DNA from: Kryptolebias marmoratus
Lineage: Eukaryota; Chordata; Actinopteri; Cyprinodontiformes; Rivulidae
DNA: 64,000 bases
Reading direction: 5' to 3'
NCBI RefSeq assembly: GCF_001649575.2
Contig: NC_051451.1
Location: forward strand, 25,094,325-25,158,324
Of this stretch, positions 24,225 to 38,900 are shown piece by piece. The translations under genes and the position numbers were made by a program. The notes under the pieces were generated by a model. It saw nothing but the letters and a program-made list of their open reading frames with translations. It was not told the origin of the DNA and ran no database searches. Each line of letters starts with the position of its first letter. Positions within the stretch are counted from its first letter, which is position 1.

Positions 24225-27200
24225 GCATGCTTGACGTCCAAGGTTGGCTTGCACAGATAATGGTGACCAGCTGACAATCCAAACACAGTAACAGCAGAGC
24301 ATCTCCTCTAAGAGTAACATAAGTAATGTTCTATAGCAGATCATACAAAGAAAACACCAAATATTTTAAAATAAAATTATATTTGCGGTTGTGTTTTTTT
24401 TGGTCCATTTCTAGTCCATGCTGATGTGATTCAGTTTGTGTGCACAACCACACAACATCATTTTCTGCCATTCCTCTACCTTGCTGATGGCTTGTGTTGT
24501 GAGGAAATCCTTTATTTTATAGATTTCCTGCTTTACTATCAAGGATTACCCTCTTAACCTCAACCTCTAGTTTTCTTACTGGCTTAGCTATTGATTGCCC
24601 TCTACCTACTCTTCAACCTTCAAGGTGACCCATAACTAATAACCACTGTGAAAAATTGAGCCTTCACACAACGTAATAGTTTCTTTTTTATTTACATTTA
24701 TGTCTATGTTTATTATTGAAAATTAAATTGTAGACTTTCATTTAATAAGGCTGAGTGATTTATGCACTTCTAAGATCCTGTTTTTTAATGTGAACAGATA
24801 AATTAGATCTAGATTTCTACTTTTAAACAGTTCATTTTAGTGCCAAAGAGCATGGCTGGTTAAAAAAAAAAAAGTTTTTTCTGTCTTCCTCCCCTTGTCT
24901 CCAAGAGAGTAACACTGAGGAGTGTCATGAAGAGGGAACATCTGTCTCTAAAGTGTTCCTCTATTATCCACCCATTGTGAGGGATCAGCACCTGAGCAAA
25001 CAAAGAACTTCCATTATTCTATATTCACCAAGATCTCAACAGCACCTTTACAAGCCGAGAGTGTGAGACCGAGAAAAGAAGAAAGAGAAATATTGTATGG
25101 GAGCTCTGGATGTCTCAGTCTAGTGTGCTTCTCAACAAAACTAACAATGACCATTAGCTGCAAGAAACCTGCGCTTGTCATCATTCAAGCCTAAAACCTG
25201 CACCTACTAAATGGCTCTTAAAGTTGAGAATAATGAAGATATGGGTATTTAGGTTATTTTGTACAACTCCACAGATAACACCTTTTTTAAATGAGCCCTT
25301 GACCTACCTCAACACGCTTGAGTGTTTTTTTCCACAGTGAAGGTATTTTGCATAAAGCCATTACTAAACTGAAAGCATGAAATGGCTCCGCTTCAATCCA
25401 GCTTGAACAGGCAGGACAAAAAAAAGGTGTGGATTTGTGTTTTAAAGAGCCCACGGAGGAATGAGTGCAGGGTGGGAAAGTAATTCAGACTTTTAAAAAA
25501 AAAACATTCTTCAATTGCATCTTCTCTGATGAATGAGGGAAGAGAACTGAAGGATCAGTCGGTTGTTTGAATGCGATCGGAGTAGTTTGTTAAGGAAACA
25601 TTTCTGTGCTTGTTAGCATCCAGCTGAAACCTAGAAGGAGCCAAGCATATCAGGTAATCAATTTATCTTAATATCAAATGGCTGAAGATCCAAACTCAGC
25701 TGTTGGTGAAAAGAGTCATTCCAGGGTGTCCCGTCTTACCCTAAACACACTACAGGAAGCCAGGAGAAAACCGTGACCTCACCCACCTCTCGTCCCCTGT
25801 GGGGTCCGACAGGCCAGCTGCAACATTGATCTTCCAGGCTAAAATTTCAAGGGCTGAAAAACAATCTCCCTGTTGGCAAATGGATGGCATAGCATCCCAG
25901 CTTTGGGGTCGTCAGTTCAGCAGAAGCCCAAAGGATGTGTAGATGGGTGTTGATAGGCGGGAATGCTAGACAAGCAAAGGAGATAAAGATGTGTGGGCCT
26001 TCTCCGAAGAGGTCTGATGGCTGTGTCGTTGACCAGGTGAAGAGGTCATCATTACTCTCATGCCCTAAAAACACTCCATCACACCATGCGCACTATTTAT
26101 AGGAGCTTTTTATAAGCGGGGTTAAACATTTGACATCTACGATACAGCATAGCATACCAAACATGTTCTGACAAATATATTACTTTTGAGGTGTGCGACC
26201 TTTTCCCTCAAGAGTTTTACTGTTGGGTTATAAGATTCTGGATCTGAACGATGAAGGACAAAAATGCGCTTAAAGAAAAAGTTATTACACCTCAGTTTTC
26301 GCACTGAAACCTACAATTTAGTTCTAAATTGCATCTCAGCATCAATAAATGATGAAATGATTATGTGTTGGTTTTAAGACATCATAAACAATACATTAAG
26401 ACAAATTAAAATGGTGTCTCGGTAAAAACGCCATCTTCTATTTGCAGATTATCACTCTCAGATTTGTAATTCTCTCTTCCAGTTCTGGCTAAAAGTCCTG
26501 TCAAAATGATTTTCTTGACATTCACTAAGCAGTTGGAATTGGTTGCATAACTACACTGCAGCCACAGTAGCCAACTTTTCACTAACAATTACAAAGTCAA
26601 GTTTCTTTAGGCCATTTTCTCTCTCTCTCTTCATCCAACTATAACTAATCCTACAGCAATATTCAGAGGATTAGAAATATAATGTGCACCAGCTATAGCA
26701 ATGAAGCTACACGGACACAATATATAGAGCCTAAAAAACAGAAATGATAATAAAAGTGACAGTAAGGAGAATAAAGTGTCCCACAACAAGAGGAAAGTCA
26801 AAACCTGCAAAGACACTTTACCAAAGCAAGCAGCTTCTTGTGGTAACATTAGCCTCAGAAACAGCTGTGCTGCCTGTCAGCCATCTCAAATTACCAATTA
26901 TCAGACTACGTTTGTGAATTTTACAGGGTAAATTTATACTTAAAAGCTACTATTTGTTCTAATTAGGTAACACAAAAAGCGAACTGGCTACCAAAATGTA
27001 GTAGCCAGCATTTGTAGCACATTGATCTCATGAGGGATCCTTATTTAAATGTTTTGTAACTGTTTTCTTGTTGAAGAGTAAATGTTACACCATGTTTACT
27101 GTGGAGAATCCAAAGTTATTGATCCAATAACAGACCTCAAAGATTGTTCTGCGTTTCCAATTCTCAATATCCTGCCAGGGCTCACTGTTGAGTTTGTAAA

Positions 27201-29194
27201 GGAAGAGACTGCTGTGTGTGTTAATAAACTGCTATGCTCAAATATTATATATATATTTATTATGTCATCAGCACAGGACTATAGGCTAATGTCAACTCTA
27301 AACCCCACCTTACAAACTGTAAAGCTGTTCCTATATATTATAAAATATGTTTAAACAGGAACGCAATGCAGGTGCACAATGACAAGTTCAAATGTAGATT
27401 TGAAACCTGTGAAAGTGAGCCATATTTGAATTAAATGTGTGGTACCTGTCAATACAGAAGGTGCACATTTCTGAGAGCCTGCCAGCTGCATCTTGAGCTG
27501 CAGATGAATGTGGGTTTAATGTTCTGCAGCTCTCTGTGTTGAAAGAATGTGTTACACAAACAATAAAACATTATTGAGTAGTAAAGACTGTTCTTTAAAC
27601 TTTCTTTTTTTTTTCCCCGAATGCTGAGATATTGGAAACCACTGACTGACCACAGCCAAGCCAGGAGGAGAGGCGCTGTGAGGAATGAACAATAGAGAAA
27701 ATAAGCCAAAGAGATTTATTATTTTGGCTGTTGAGAGGGTTTCAAGAGTTCCTATTCATTTCTTTTACCATTTCCAAAGCTAACCTTTTCTCAGTCCTCT
27801 TCTCCCTCTAATGCCATCTCCTTTCAGTCACTAAAAGACAGATCTGTGGAGAGGGGGACTTCTTGTCTAAAGCTTATCGCCTGCCTCAACCCAGCAGAGG
27901 GAAATTTCTTGCCATTTGTTGAATACAAGTGCGATGGTGTGCGTTAGTGGCTCATCTGTGGCTGCGCTTCCTCACCTGGCACTCATGTGATTAGATTTTG
28001 TATCCCAGCCTGTAGCAGATAAACTCTATCTCCATCGGCCAGGCCCCTCAGCGTCAATCTTCCTTACTGATGGTTGTGTGTTGGTCGGTCTTATGCCACA
28101 TCTGCACCCTTATTTTAAATGTAAAAAATAAAATACAAAACACTGATGTCCCATGAAGCCTTCCATCTAGATTAAAAAGTAACATGTTATTGTGAAATGA
28201 TGTGTGTCTGTTTGCCCGTGGAACTGATAAAATCCTCCTGAAGAGAGAGCACCCTGTTGGGCGTTCGTAGACCTATCACCTCGAGTTTCAGAACCCGGTT
28301 CTCGCTGTAAGCCAATCATGTCAAGATGCAGAAATCTCTGCATGAAGCACATCCACATGCGGTGGGACAGAGGTGTGGGGAAGAATAAAGTGTGTGTGTT
28401 GGGGGTGGGGGGTGGAAGAGGACAGAGCAGGTCTGTTTATTTATTGTTCTCCTCTGGTTTAACGGCTCAAGAGCGCCTAGCTTTATTAAACTGGGCTTTG
28501 AGTACACACACAGCAGCACTAAAACTTCCTGATGGCTGATGGGGGAATCAATTCAAGCTGCTGCCTGCAGGAATTACTGCAAAATAATGGTACTATCACA
28601 CAGGTAGGTCTCGCCTGTGTTAGGGGTTAAATGGACCATTTAAATTCTTTAATCAACTGCAGTATTAACTGCGCAAGAAGAGTGCAGCTCCTAACAGATA
28701 TATGCAGGTGAAGACGTTTTAATGAATACCAAATGAGAAGTTGGCACAAAGATGTCACCAAAAATGGTTACAAGGACAAAGGCAGAATGGTAGTCGATTT
28801 TAAACTAATAATAAGTTAATAAAGATGATCTGGTAGAACCGGCACAGATGAATCTAAAACACATTGAAACATTCAGGATTGAAACTCGTAAATGTAAAAA
28901 AAAAAAAAAAAAAAAGTCTTCCACCTCCTCAGTAAAAGTGTTCTTGAAGAGAAATACACCACTAATTGTATTTTCTTCTTAGAAATACAGTTTTAGATTC
29001 ATATATTTAATATGATTCAGATAAACTCCACTATCCTGATTGTACTTTTTTGTTTCACACCAACAACAAAATCCAAATTATTTGTACATATAACACATGC
29101 AATGGTGGAATTCATAAGCATTTAAATTTTCTTTTTACTCTCTTCTATTCAGTTATACTACCTGTTCAAACATTCTAAAATAAACATATACCTG
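24225..29194. other. intronic sequence without recognised genes
   Basis: AT-rich intron with small simple repeats: (CT)n near 26620, a (TA)n-rich run near 27245, G-rich GGGGGTGGGGGG at 28400-28411, and A20 at 28896-28915. No exon, RNA gene or defined repeat. Confidence 0.5.
28896..28915. repeat. A20 homopolymer
   Basis: Twenty uninterrupted A. No retroposed sequence is recognisable to its left. Confidence 0.9.
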
Positions 29195-29395
29195 TCATAA
29201 CTTCTTTGAGATGCCTTCAAATTCAAAATGACATTGTTTTGTTTCCAAAGAAAATAGTAAAATTTCTTATTTTTAGCATTTTGTCTTTCCTATGTTCCAT
29301 TGTGAACAAAATATGGGTTTTCAAATCTTTGCATTCTGTTTTTATTTACATTTTACACAACAACCTAACTTTTTCCAGAGGTTGTATCTTGTTCT
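29195..29395 (+). mobile_element. Tc1/mariner-like transposon 3' end fragment
   Basis: Contains TTCAAATTCAAAATGACATT, then CTATGTTCCATTGTGAAC with 'aaaatatgggtttt', then GCATTCTGTTTTTATTTACA and 'ttttacacaacaacctaactttttccagaggttgta'. This is the known 3' terminal order of the fish family also seen at 15690-16175. Only the non-coding end is left. Confidence 0.65.
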
Positions 29396-32300
29396 TTCTT
29401 TCTCTGATTTTCAGCCCTTGAGTTGAAATTTTTTTTAGTGATTTTATCCCATGACTAATTACTATCAAATATCTTCCAAAATATTTGTTCAGATCAATCA
29501 ATTCTAAAAACAAAAAGCATATATAAAGTTTACAGGTACTCCACATCTTACACTTACATGTTAAAATAGAGTACATTTTAAAATCATATTATTGATTAAA
29601 GAAATAAATGACCAAATCCCAGCATTGAATATGTGCCGACTGTGTTGTATACCCCCTGAAGCCACTCTCCCATTTGCTCGTTGACTTCATGGTCCCCCTG
29701 ACCCCCTACCCTTGCTGTAAATTGTGTTTCACGGTTTGAAGGTTACATAGAAAGGCTTGTGTTTGCTGAGGAGACCAGATTAGTGCTCATCAGTCGCGGT
29801 GTTTGAGATCCCTGCACTGACCCCAGAGCTAAAAAGCCAAGCTGCTTTCGCACCGAACTACACAGAGAACCGATTGAGCCTACAGTGGCCTATTGTCACC
29901 GCTCACCCAAAAGAAAAGGCAGCGAATTGTCAAGTCAGGAACTTTGGCCCCCATGACAATATAATACACAGTCTTTGTTCCTTGTATTGCCTGATAATGT
30001 GAAAGGATTCACAAAGGATATATGGTGCCCCTAGATTCTTACTTCAAAATAAAATGGAACTTTCTTATGGTAGGAGTTTGTGTGAATTTGCTCCATCTCA
30101 AACACTGAATTTTATGCAAGTGTCCACATATTCAGCAGTATCAGACTGAAATAAGGAGACATGAACCTCTGCCTGTAAGTGTGTAAAAAGTCATGTTATG
30201 GCATGTTATTCTGAACACAAGTTCAAGGTAAAAAGAAAGTTTTATAAACTCTGGTCTCAATAAAAATATACCTGGGTCTGTGCATGTCCTAAAATGAGGG
30301 AAATTCAACCTCAGACAGACATCAGCTCATGACTTATTCCATTATCTTATTATGTGCTTAATAAAAACTCAGCCTAAATGCGAAAATAATGAAAAAACAG
30401 GATAAAAACTTATCTATGATGAAGCAAGAGGCTGTTAGTGTTGAATGAAAGCTGATTATTCCTAGTTTTTTCTGTTAAAAGAAATTTCTGTAAGCTGTTA
30501 TGTCATTGTGTTTCACAAATTCAGATTTTTTTCCCCTTAGTTTTTGCAAAATAAAGACCTTTAAAAAAATGCTATAAGTTTCTGTAAAAAAAAAATACTC
30601 TGCTGACTAAACTTTGCACCATACGGCTTCTACACAAACATTGAATTGTCTTTATTTGTCTGGGTTGTACTCACAAGCATTTTATTTCTGTGTGCAGAAA
30701 CCCAAACCTCTGTCATCCTGAAGTGATTAAATCATCCATTTATTGCTTTACTGCCATGGCCGGTGGAGGTGAACAATTTAAAGGTCTTCAAGAAGACATG
30801 CATCATTAAGGTGGATTTCCAATTCGGTCCAGCAGTCAATCATGCACAGATAATATGGCATTGTTGTCACCATGATACCAAGTGACACACAGATTAACAA
30901 GCTTTTGAAACACAGTTGACTTAGAGAGAGACGTTGTCCTTATTGTCAAGATGATTAGTTTTAGAGTTTGATGACATGAGTTGCGGCCATCATCAGAATG
31001 GAGCCCACTGCACTTAAATTTAAAACCTCTTCCATCCTTACTGAATGAAAAATGTTATGAGATCTGTTAATATTTAGAGCCCCTCTGCATAAACTCAAAT
31101 TCATGAACAGTATGCTCAATGAAAAAACCTGCAAAGAGGAAAGATATCAGATGGAAACGGTGTTAGTACGAACATTGTTTTTTTTCCCATTAGGTCTAGC
31201 AATATATTCAAAACAAGTCTCTGAATGTTTCTAATCAGCCTGGTTGCCATCATCCATGACAGCAATAAAAGCGCAGAGATCTTGCAGGAAAATAAAAGCT
31301 CATGTAAAATAAAATACATGATTTAATGACCATCTGTTGGGTGTGCGCGCAGACCTTGATGCGACATGCTTTGTGAATGATCAAAGGCAGCGTCCGTATC
31401 GAGAGCGCTTCACCTCAGGAAGCACACCAGGAAATTAACAAGCTGGCCAGCACAGATCCATTTTCCCTGTAGCTGGGCTCTTTTGATTCTCTAACTGGTC
31501 TCCTCGGTATAGCACAGACCGTAGGAAAATTGGGAGTAAAACAATCTAAAAAATACACAAGCCTTGTTCTGAAAGACAGAAGGCTGCTAGCTAGAAACAA
31601 ACTTAAAAGATTTAAATTCAATTGTCAGATAACCCAGCTGAAGGATCTGTGCAAAATGATTTTTTTTCATAGTAGCGCTACCATTGCCATGTTTATAGCT
31701 TTGCTGAGTTGCTCTAAGAGTCTACTTCTATGCTGAGGGATGGATGCCAAATGACCAATCAGCACTTAAAAGAAGCATGCACAAACAGAGGCACGCTGAT
31801 GTCCTCAGATAGACATTCCAAAACACTAGGCTCTTATCTTTTCAAGGCTCAGTAAATAAAACAGTTAACAGCTGAGCCACACTCCGGATTGCAAAGAACT
31901 TGTGGGTTTCCTGCCTGAGCCATGAATAACAGAATACATAGAAACACACACACACATATGTCAGACACAAACTTATGTTAGTGCTCATGAGTAACTATGA
32001 AGCCTCAAAGGGATGACAAAACAAAAGAAGTACTCCACTGGTTTATAGCTCATGCTTTGGAAATTTACCATATGGCATGACGAATGTCAGGTGGGCTCCA
32101 AAGAAATAGCTGCAAAACACTTGCAAACACTGCAATGCTGGAATAATTTACATACAGACTCCTTAGGCTGAAACTGTAATTGCTGCAATGTTTGGCTGTC
32201 TTTACTGTTCGGTCTCTCTTTTCTTTTATCTTTGGTCAATTATTCCTTGTTTTCACTGCCTGTCTGTCGGTCAGTAAAACTCTGTTCAGTGTTTAACATG

Positions 32301-35300
32301 CTGAGGAGACACATGTCCACAGAACAAATTCGCTACTTTGTTAGCGTTCACAGCTCATTTGGCCCATTCCATGTTTTGGCATTCTGTTATTGTCACGCTT
32401 GGTGAGATTTTCTCTACTGCCCACTAAGGGAGGTTGGGGAGTGGGGGACACGTTCCAGGCGCTGTCAGCTGAAGCTCATATTCGCACTCCATCCTGTAGT
32501 ATTTCCTTCAGGCCTACTGTTTTATGTAAAACATGGTGTCTGAAAACAGCCTCTGTGGCATTTGTACCTACTTTATGTTGCTTTTTCAATGCATTTTATA
32601 AAAGCTCAAGTAGAATTTGAAACAACTGGCAGGGCATGATGAGATTGACAAAATGGCTTGAGAGATAATATTACGGTCAACTGTTCTTTGCCAACTCGTC
32701 TCTTATCTTCATCTTGACTCGTCATGGGGGTCAAATAACACACTTGAGACCCAATCTGCACTGCAGCTGTGTCCTCTTTGTTGTGACTCCACCTCAAAGA
32801 TCATCCAACACTCACATGTCAGGCTCTTCAGCCACTACCCCCTGCCCCAAAACATTGCGATGATTGAAGAAGCTTGAGAAAGTGTCAGTGTGGATGTTGA
32901 TCATTTGCACGGCCATGGAGGTTGAGGGAAGGGACATGGACTTGTTTGCAGTTTCACAGGTGGAGCTTACTGGTGGTGGGAACGTCCCAGCTGGTCTCAA
33001 ACATCAAAACTCCACAAGCTAGCAGCAGTCCTTCCACCCGCAGACTGTAAACACAATGGCTTCCCCATGGTACCGAGCTGATTGCTGTTTCATCAGGGGC
33101 AGGACAAGAGTCAGTGGAGAGGAGCTCTGTTTCCCACTGTTTGATGAACTATTTATCTTTGCCGTGCATGAGAGGCCCGAATAAACTGATTGGCAAGCGG
33201 TGTGTTTACCAGAGACTTCCAATAATACTGGACAGTCAGTACCACACAAGAGTCACAGGGAAAAAAAAGCTTAATTAGAGCTTTGTGAAAACAATGTCTT
33301 CATACCACCCCCTGTAAGGCTCATCCTCATTATTACTGCTAAGTAGGCTCCTCCATCAAATATGGCATGTGCTAATGTGAGCCTCACAGTAGAGAACTAA
33401 CATGTTTCAGTGGGTTCAAATAACTTTGCTGCATTCTCACACTGAGAAATTAGTCCTCTTTCTAGCAAACAAGTATGCACATGCCTGCAACAAAAAGAAG
33501 AAATACACTAGCATTAAGTGCTTTAAAGGTAGCATCTCACTGAACTGTAACTGTTGGAGAACTAGCATGCAAAACAAAACTGCAAGAAAATCATGGAAAA
33601 AAATAGGGAAGTTTTCTCACAGTCTAAATGCGTTTGGAGCATTTGCAATCAAGCAACCAGCGAGCCATGCAGCCTTGTTCTGCATAGCCAATTATTGAAA
33701 ATAATGACTGATTTTTATATATATAGGTTGCAAAACTGTATTCTAGACTGTCCACCCACATCGTACCTGCATCTGCCTGCTTTGTACACACCTCGGCAGC
33801 AGCCATCACGTTTATGATTTAATCTACTGGACAGTTCTTTTAAATCATTGTTAATTATCATCAGTGTGGAGCTGAAGCCTTGGATGCTTTCTGCCATTGG
33901 AGAGCTACCATTCAAATATCAAAATAGAGCTTTAGCGCTCTTTGGACAAGTGTCAGACATCCATAACAAAATTAAGAAGGCTTTGAGACGCCTGCAACAA
34001 CTCAATTTTGAGAGAAAATCAAAATTTTAAAATTGTACTAAACATGTTCAAAATGTAAGCAACAAGATTACGAGCCTCTGTGACTCATGCAAAGAAAATG
34101 AGAACCACCACAAACTTGTCACTGTTCACCAACAAGTCAATGAGATACTGGCTTAAAGATCTTGTTACAGAAACCAGATAATTCAAAATTCATATAGCAT
34201 ATTCAGTTCAGTGTTTTACCAATAAAATTGATATAAAGCCAGTTTTCTACTCATCTTTTTATTTGGTCAAAATGAAATGTTAGGTAAACATTACAAACTG
34301 TTTCCCCTCACTATCGCCCCATTTGCTTTGACATCTGTGTTCCACCTCCACAACACCTTTTACTCTGCATATCTTTCCATCATTCTTCATGCCACCTTCT
34401 TGACTTATTGTTTTTCACCCTTCTCGCTCTTCTTCAGTAATCCTTCCTCTGTTTCCACCTTTACAAGAGATTCTGCAGCTCTCCTCAGAGATTTGTCAGC
34501 GCACACAAACTGCATCTGCAGTGTGTGGGTGATAATGAAGTGTCTGGGAAAAGAGGATTAGGTGGAGTGGCGGGAATCATCCCTGTAGTATAAACGCTCA
34601 TCTCTCCCTCAGGAAGGACACATGGAGCGTCTTTCACCTCAGTCCAACTGCCTGTCTCAGTGTTACTCTCAGCTACCATACCAAGATGGCTGCTGTGGAC
34701 CTCAGGAGGCAATAGTGGGAGAGTTAACACGACGACAGGCCCTGCTCCTAGGGGACGCTTGGCGTTTCATCCTCTGACACCCGTCTGTTTATTTTGCACA
34801 GTCAGGCTGAGAGCGGCATAACAGGCACTGGGAAAGTGAAGATCTTCACCAAGGGAACGGGCAAATACAGAAAGAAATGGAGAGGGCTAGAAAGAGAGAA
34901 ACAAAGGATGATAAACTCCTCCTCTTGCCTGTGGTCTGACAAAAAAGATGACAGCTTTCCTCTGGAGCTTGCTCTGCCTTCCCTAGGCTGAAGCCTTCCA
35001 TGTAGGCGAGCGGCCTGTCACACACAGCTAACTAGGCTGCCCCCTGAGAGATGCAGAAATCCTGACAGTTTGTTACTAGTTGGCAAAAGGTCATTGTAGC
35101 AGGTCAGTCGCTGCAGAAAAAAGTGTTAAAGTGCCACTAATCAACCACCAACAGGAACTTTTAAAATGTTCACACGGATATGCTACTTCCTTTGCTTCCA
35201 CAGCTGGTTTTAAAGACTGTTTATCAGCGGAGTGTCACACACAGTCCTAAGATCTATTTACCACTCCAAGCAATAGTGTAAATTTTATGTACTCATCAGC

Positions 35301-35544
35301 AGATAAGGTTCTAAGAGCCTGTGTTTTTATGCTTTCGTAATGCAAAGTGATTAGTTTACTGGAACAAAACAAAAGCGTAGGCACTGTGCAGTGTACGCAT
35401 GTGCCTCTCATGTAAATTAGGCCATGTGATAAAGGTCTGCAAAAAAGTATTTTTCTTCCTAACAATAAGAAATTATTAGACTCACAATCTAAAGTAGAGA
35501 GACTGTATTTTCTGTAAAAATGTAGTGTGACTGCCACGTGCTAA
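29396..35544. other. intronic sequence without recognised genes
   Basis: AT-rich intron with no defined repeat and no gene. Short opposed frames at 32390-34990 are isolated, lack flanking splice signals that would link them, and show no domain. A short (CA)n lies near 31948. Confidence 0.5.
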
Positions 35545-35925
35545 ATGGCTGAAGTTTGATGTAGATGCTGAAATTGATCTGGTAAAAGCAGCAAAAGGCC
35601 AACTAAAATTTAAAAGTAGCAAAATGGTAGCTAAAAGCTCAACGTAGGAGAAAGCTAAAACTACCAAAAGGCTAGCTAAAAGAAGCAAAACAGCAGCTAA
35701 AAGCAAAAAGTAGCATACAAAGCCAAAAAAAGGAAGCATACTGAAGAAGATTTCAAATATAACGGTATTTTAAAGGATTTTAAGAGATTTCAGTGTATTT
35801 CTATGGGGAGAATCATTGTAAATACAGTTGAATATTTTAAAAAGTGTAAAAGTTACAAAACCATCTCCTGCATAAGCTGAACATTTCGATATAAGAATGG
35901 CTAAAGTAGAATAAAGTATGCAGAA
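35545..35925 (+). repeat. dispersed repeat family B, copy 2
   Basis: Units of the GCTAAAA / AGCAAAA type (35590-35720) are followed by GAAGCATACTGAAGAAGATT, 'ttttaagagatttcagtgtatttctatgggg' and 'aaaagttacaaaacc'. The architecture is the same as copy 1 at 21120-21640, at clearly lower identity. Confidence 0.75.
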
Positions 35926-38900
35926 CGAGTTTCTATGATTGTTATATTGCCATGTCAGCTGTCTGACTCATTTGTGAGCTTGTCACTTTAAGATATTAGA
36001 TGTTTCTGTGATAATCTCACCATAATAGTTGAGACTACAATACAGGATGGGGTAGTAGCCTGCAAAGAACTGTCCCCGTCTGTCAGATCTCATCACTCCG
36101 CTGAGCATTGCTGGGGGCATCGGGACCAAAACTGACCACTGAGTCAACTGACAAGACAGCTCAGCATCCAGTTACCTCTGAATCGCAGTCGCACACACTC
36201 AAAATTCAGACAGACACAGACACGCCACCATGTGAGCAAATATGGGCATAATTAAGTTTGCACTCACACACGCTGTCATGATAATGCACCGCCACGGAAA
36301 CCTATGTAGGTAATTCACAAAGACACGAGCATGCAAAAACAGACAATGCCGTGAAGTGTGTGAAGGAGCCACCTCCCCAAAACAGCCACGATAAGTACCA
36401 AGCAGGATACAAATTTGCTCTGACATGAGGCTTGGTAGTGCACTGAATTGTCTAAAATCTTAACAACTGACCCAGAAACACTGGTGCACAAGAGAGGGTT
36501 TGGGAGGAGGTAATATGAGAGGGAATGTGGAAACCAAAAAAAAAAAAAGACGAAAATAAATTGACACTTCCTTGCTCACTTGTCAGGTTGTGTGGTGATT
36601 TCCTCGCTTTTTGTAAAACCAGGGCTGACATAATAAGGAGAAGAATTCTTAAACTGGAGTGAATGTCTTTAGTCGTACAAAACAAAATGAATTACTCAGT
36701 AGATGAAGCATACATGTTGTAAGGTTGCAAAATATCACTCTGCCTTTTAGAGACAACAGGAGAGAGAGTATAAAACATAAAGAGGGGTTGCAGAGGTCAA
36801 ATAAAAAGTAAAACAAGCAGCTGCAATATGTTTACAGAAGCAACCCTGAGGGAAGCAGAGGAGCGGGCTGCAATATCACATATTTATTTTCAGCTTAACG
36901 ATTCTGAGAATTTAAAATAGTTCACTGCTTGTGCTTTATTTTGGCAATTTGTAATCTGAAAATGTAGCAACGGTTAATGGCTGGTAGAGCAACCAGAAAA
37001 TACTGAAAGTTTAACATATGATGCAGTGGAAAAGATTCTAGAAGACGGTGAACTTTATCTTAGGTGACATTTGTGAAAGAAAAGGGAAGTGAGACTTTGT
37101 CTACAAAACAACGGGGATGTGAAGATTAACCAATTTGTATCAATTCACAGATGCATGCATCCTGATGGGATTGTATTGGTAGATGCAACAGTTTATTAAG
37201 ACTTTGTATCAATAAAATCCAATTTGTCTGTTACTGCTGAGTTACTAAAGGAGTAATAAACACATCTGCTGCTGGGACGTTTATTCGTTTCGAACTAAAC
37301 TCAATATTTTATGTATTATTTATTAATTGTGAGTTAGGTTTTAGAAAAGCGTTTTGCAATTTTAAAACAAGACCTGTTTGTGAGCGGCCATTTTTTTCTC
37401 AGGCAATAAATAACTAGTCTCAATAAGTAACATAAGACCATCCGTTTACTTTGTTTTAAGTTACACTGAATGTCAACGTGTTGAAAACTCATACCGAATT
37501 GCATTGTATCACGATTAAAGGCTGAATTGCAAAGTTATTCAGGGATGAATCATATCTCATTTTGGTTTTTATGCCCATCTATCTTTAATAAATCGAATTG
37601 TTTTGAAACGTGTTGGAATATGCATCACAATGACCAGAGATGCAAAACCCTAGAAAATAATACTAAAAAGTGATGTCTGGGCTTGTCTGGAGCCCAGAAA
37701 TGACAAAAATTCAGTCTCTGGGACTTTACATGTAAAACCTAAGCTTCAAAAACATAAAATGCGTACTTGTCTTTTGTAGTGAGTTTTGTAGCCAATGTTT
37801 GAACCAAAAAAAAAAAAAAAAAAGTCTAAAGCACCCCTAATTCAGATTGGAGTATGTACATATATTGTTTCAAATTCAAAACAGTTTTAGTTTAAAACTG
37901 AAACTGCACTGCTTTTTAAAAGTTCTGCGTTAGGCGATAAAAAAAAATCCTTTTGAACAACTGTTCTTTTTATAGATAAAAGGCAAGTGTGAATGTGAGT
38001 GGAGGATCATCCCTTTACAGCGAGCCTCCGTGTGGTCCTGGTTCACCCTCATAAAGCACACAACACTCGTCAGACAACAAAAAGCTCCATACAGTTTGAT
38101 ATTCTCTGACATGTTGTTCTGTTTAAAGTTGGGCCCTTTTCCTCACTCAAACTGAAGTGCCACAGATCAAGTGATGCCATCAACCAGCTAATGACATGAC
38201 CGCCGCAGGCAACGGCCTGCAGCCTGATTTATACATGGGGACGGAGATGAATGATTCATATGCAAAGAGACGGATACCAGGACACGTACAAGCCGTATAT
38301 GTGCCTTTCACTCACACTTATCCTCTCATACACACATCTCCATAAACTCTCCAGGACACTGCCTAATGTCTCAGAAGCTCAGCATGACCCACCAGACCAG
38401 TTTTATGATGGTTTTCTGGCTTTTTCCTTTTTTTCCCCCACTCTCTACATGTTTAAAAACACTTCCACACACTGTTCCTCTTTCTCTCTAGAATTTATTG
38501 GCCATTTTCTTCATCCCTTTATAATACAACACCAGTCCTAAATATGGAAGCCACTGCTGTAGGATAAAATGAATGGCCTATTCTCTCTGCATCAATTAGT
38601 CCATCTATCACTGCTGATTGGAGGGAGAGGAGAGGGGGTATGCACATGGTGGCTCTTCTCTCTGGTGGTAAGAGGAGCAGCAGCGACTGAATAAAAGCTG
38701 TGCAGCTTTCATCGTATATAGATACAGCAAACTGCCATCAAACAGATAACTTCGTCCTGGTAACCTTGCTTGAAACACCCTCTATTCCATGACATCTTTT
38801 GAATTGGTTTTGACAACACAGATATAATCAGATAACTTTAAAAATATAACAACTGATACTTTCCATTTAGTACCAGGAGGTGCCTGACAATAGCTATGAC

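Noticed and set aside
24044..24286. Mirror-image frames on both strands
   Set aside because: They result from the palindromic MITE.
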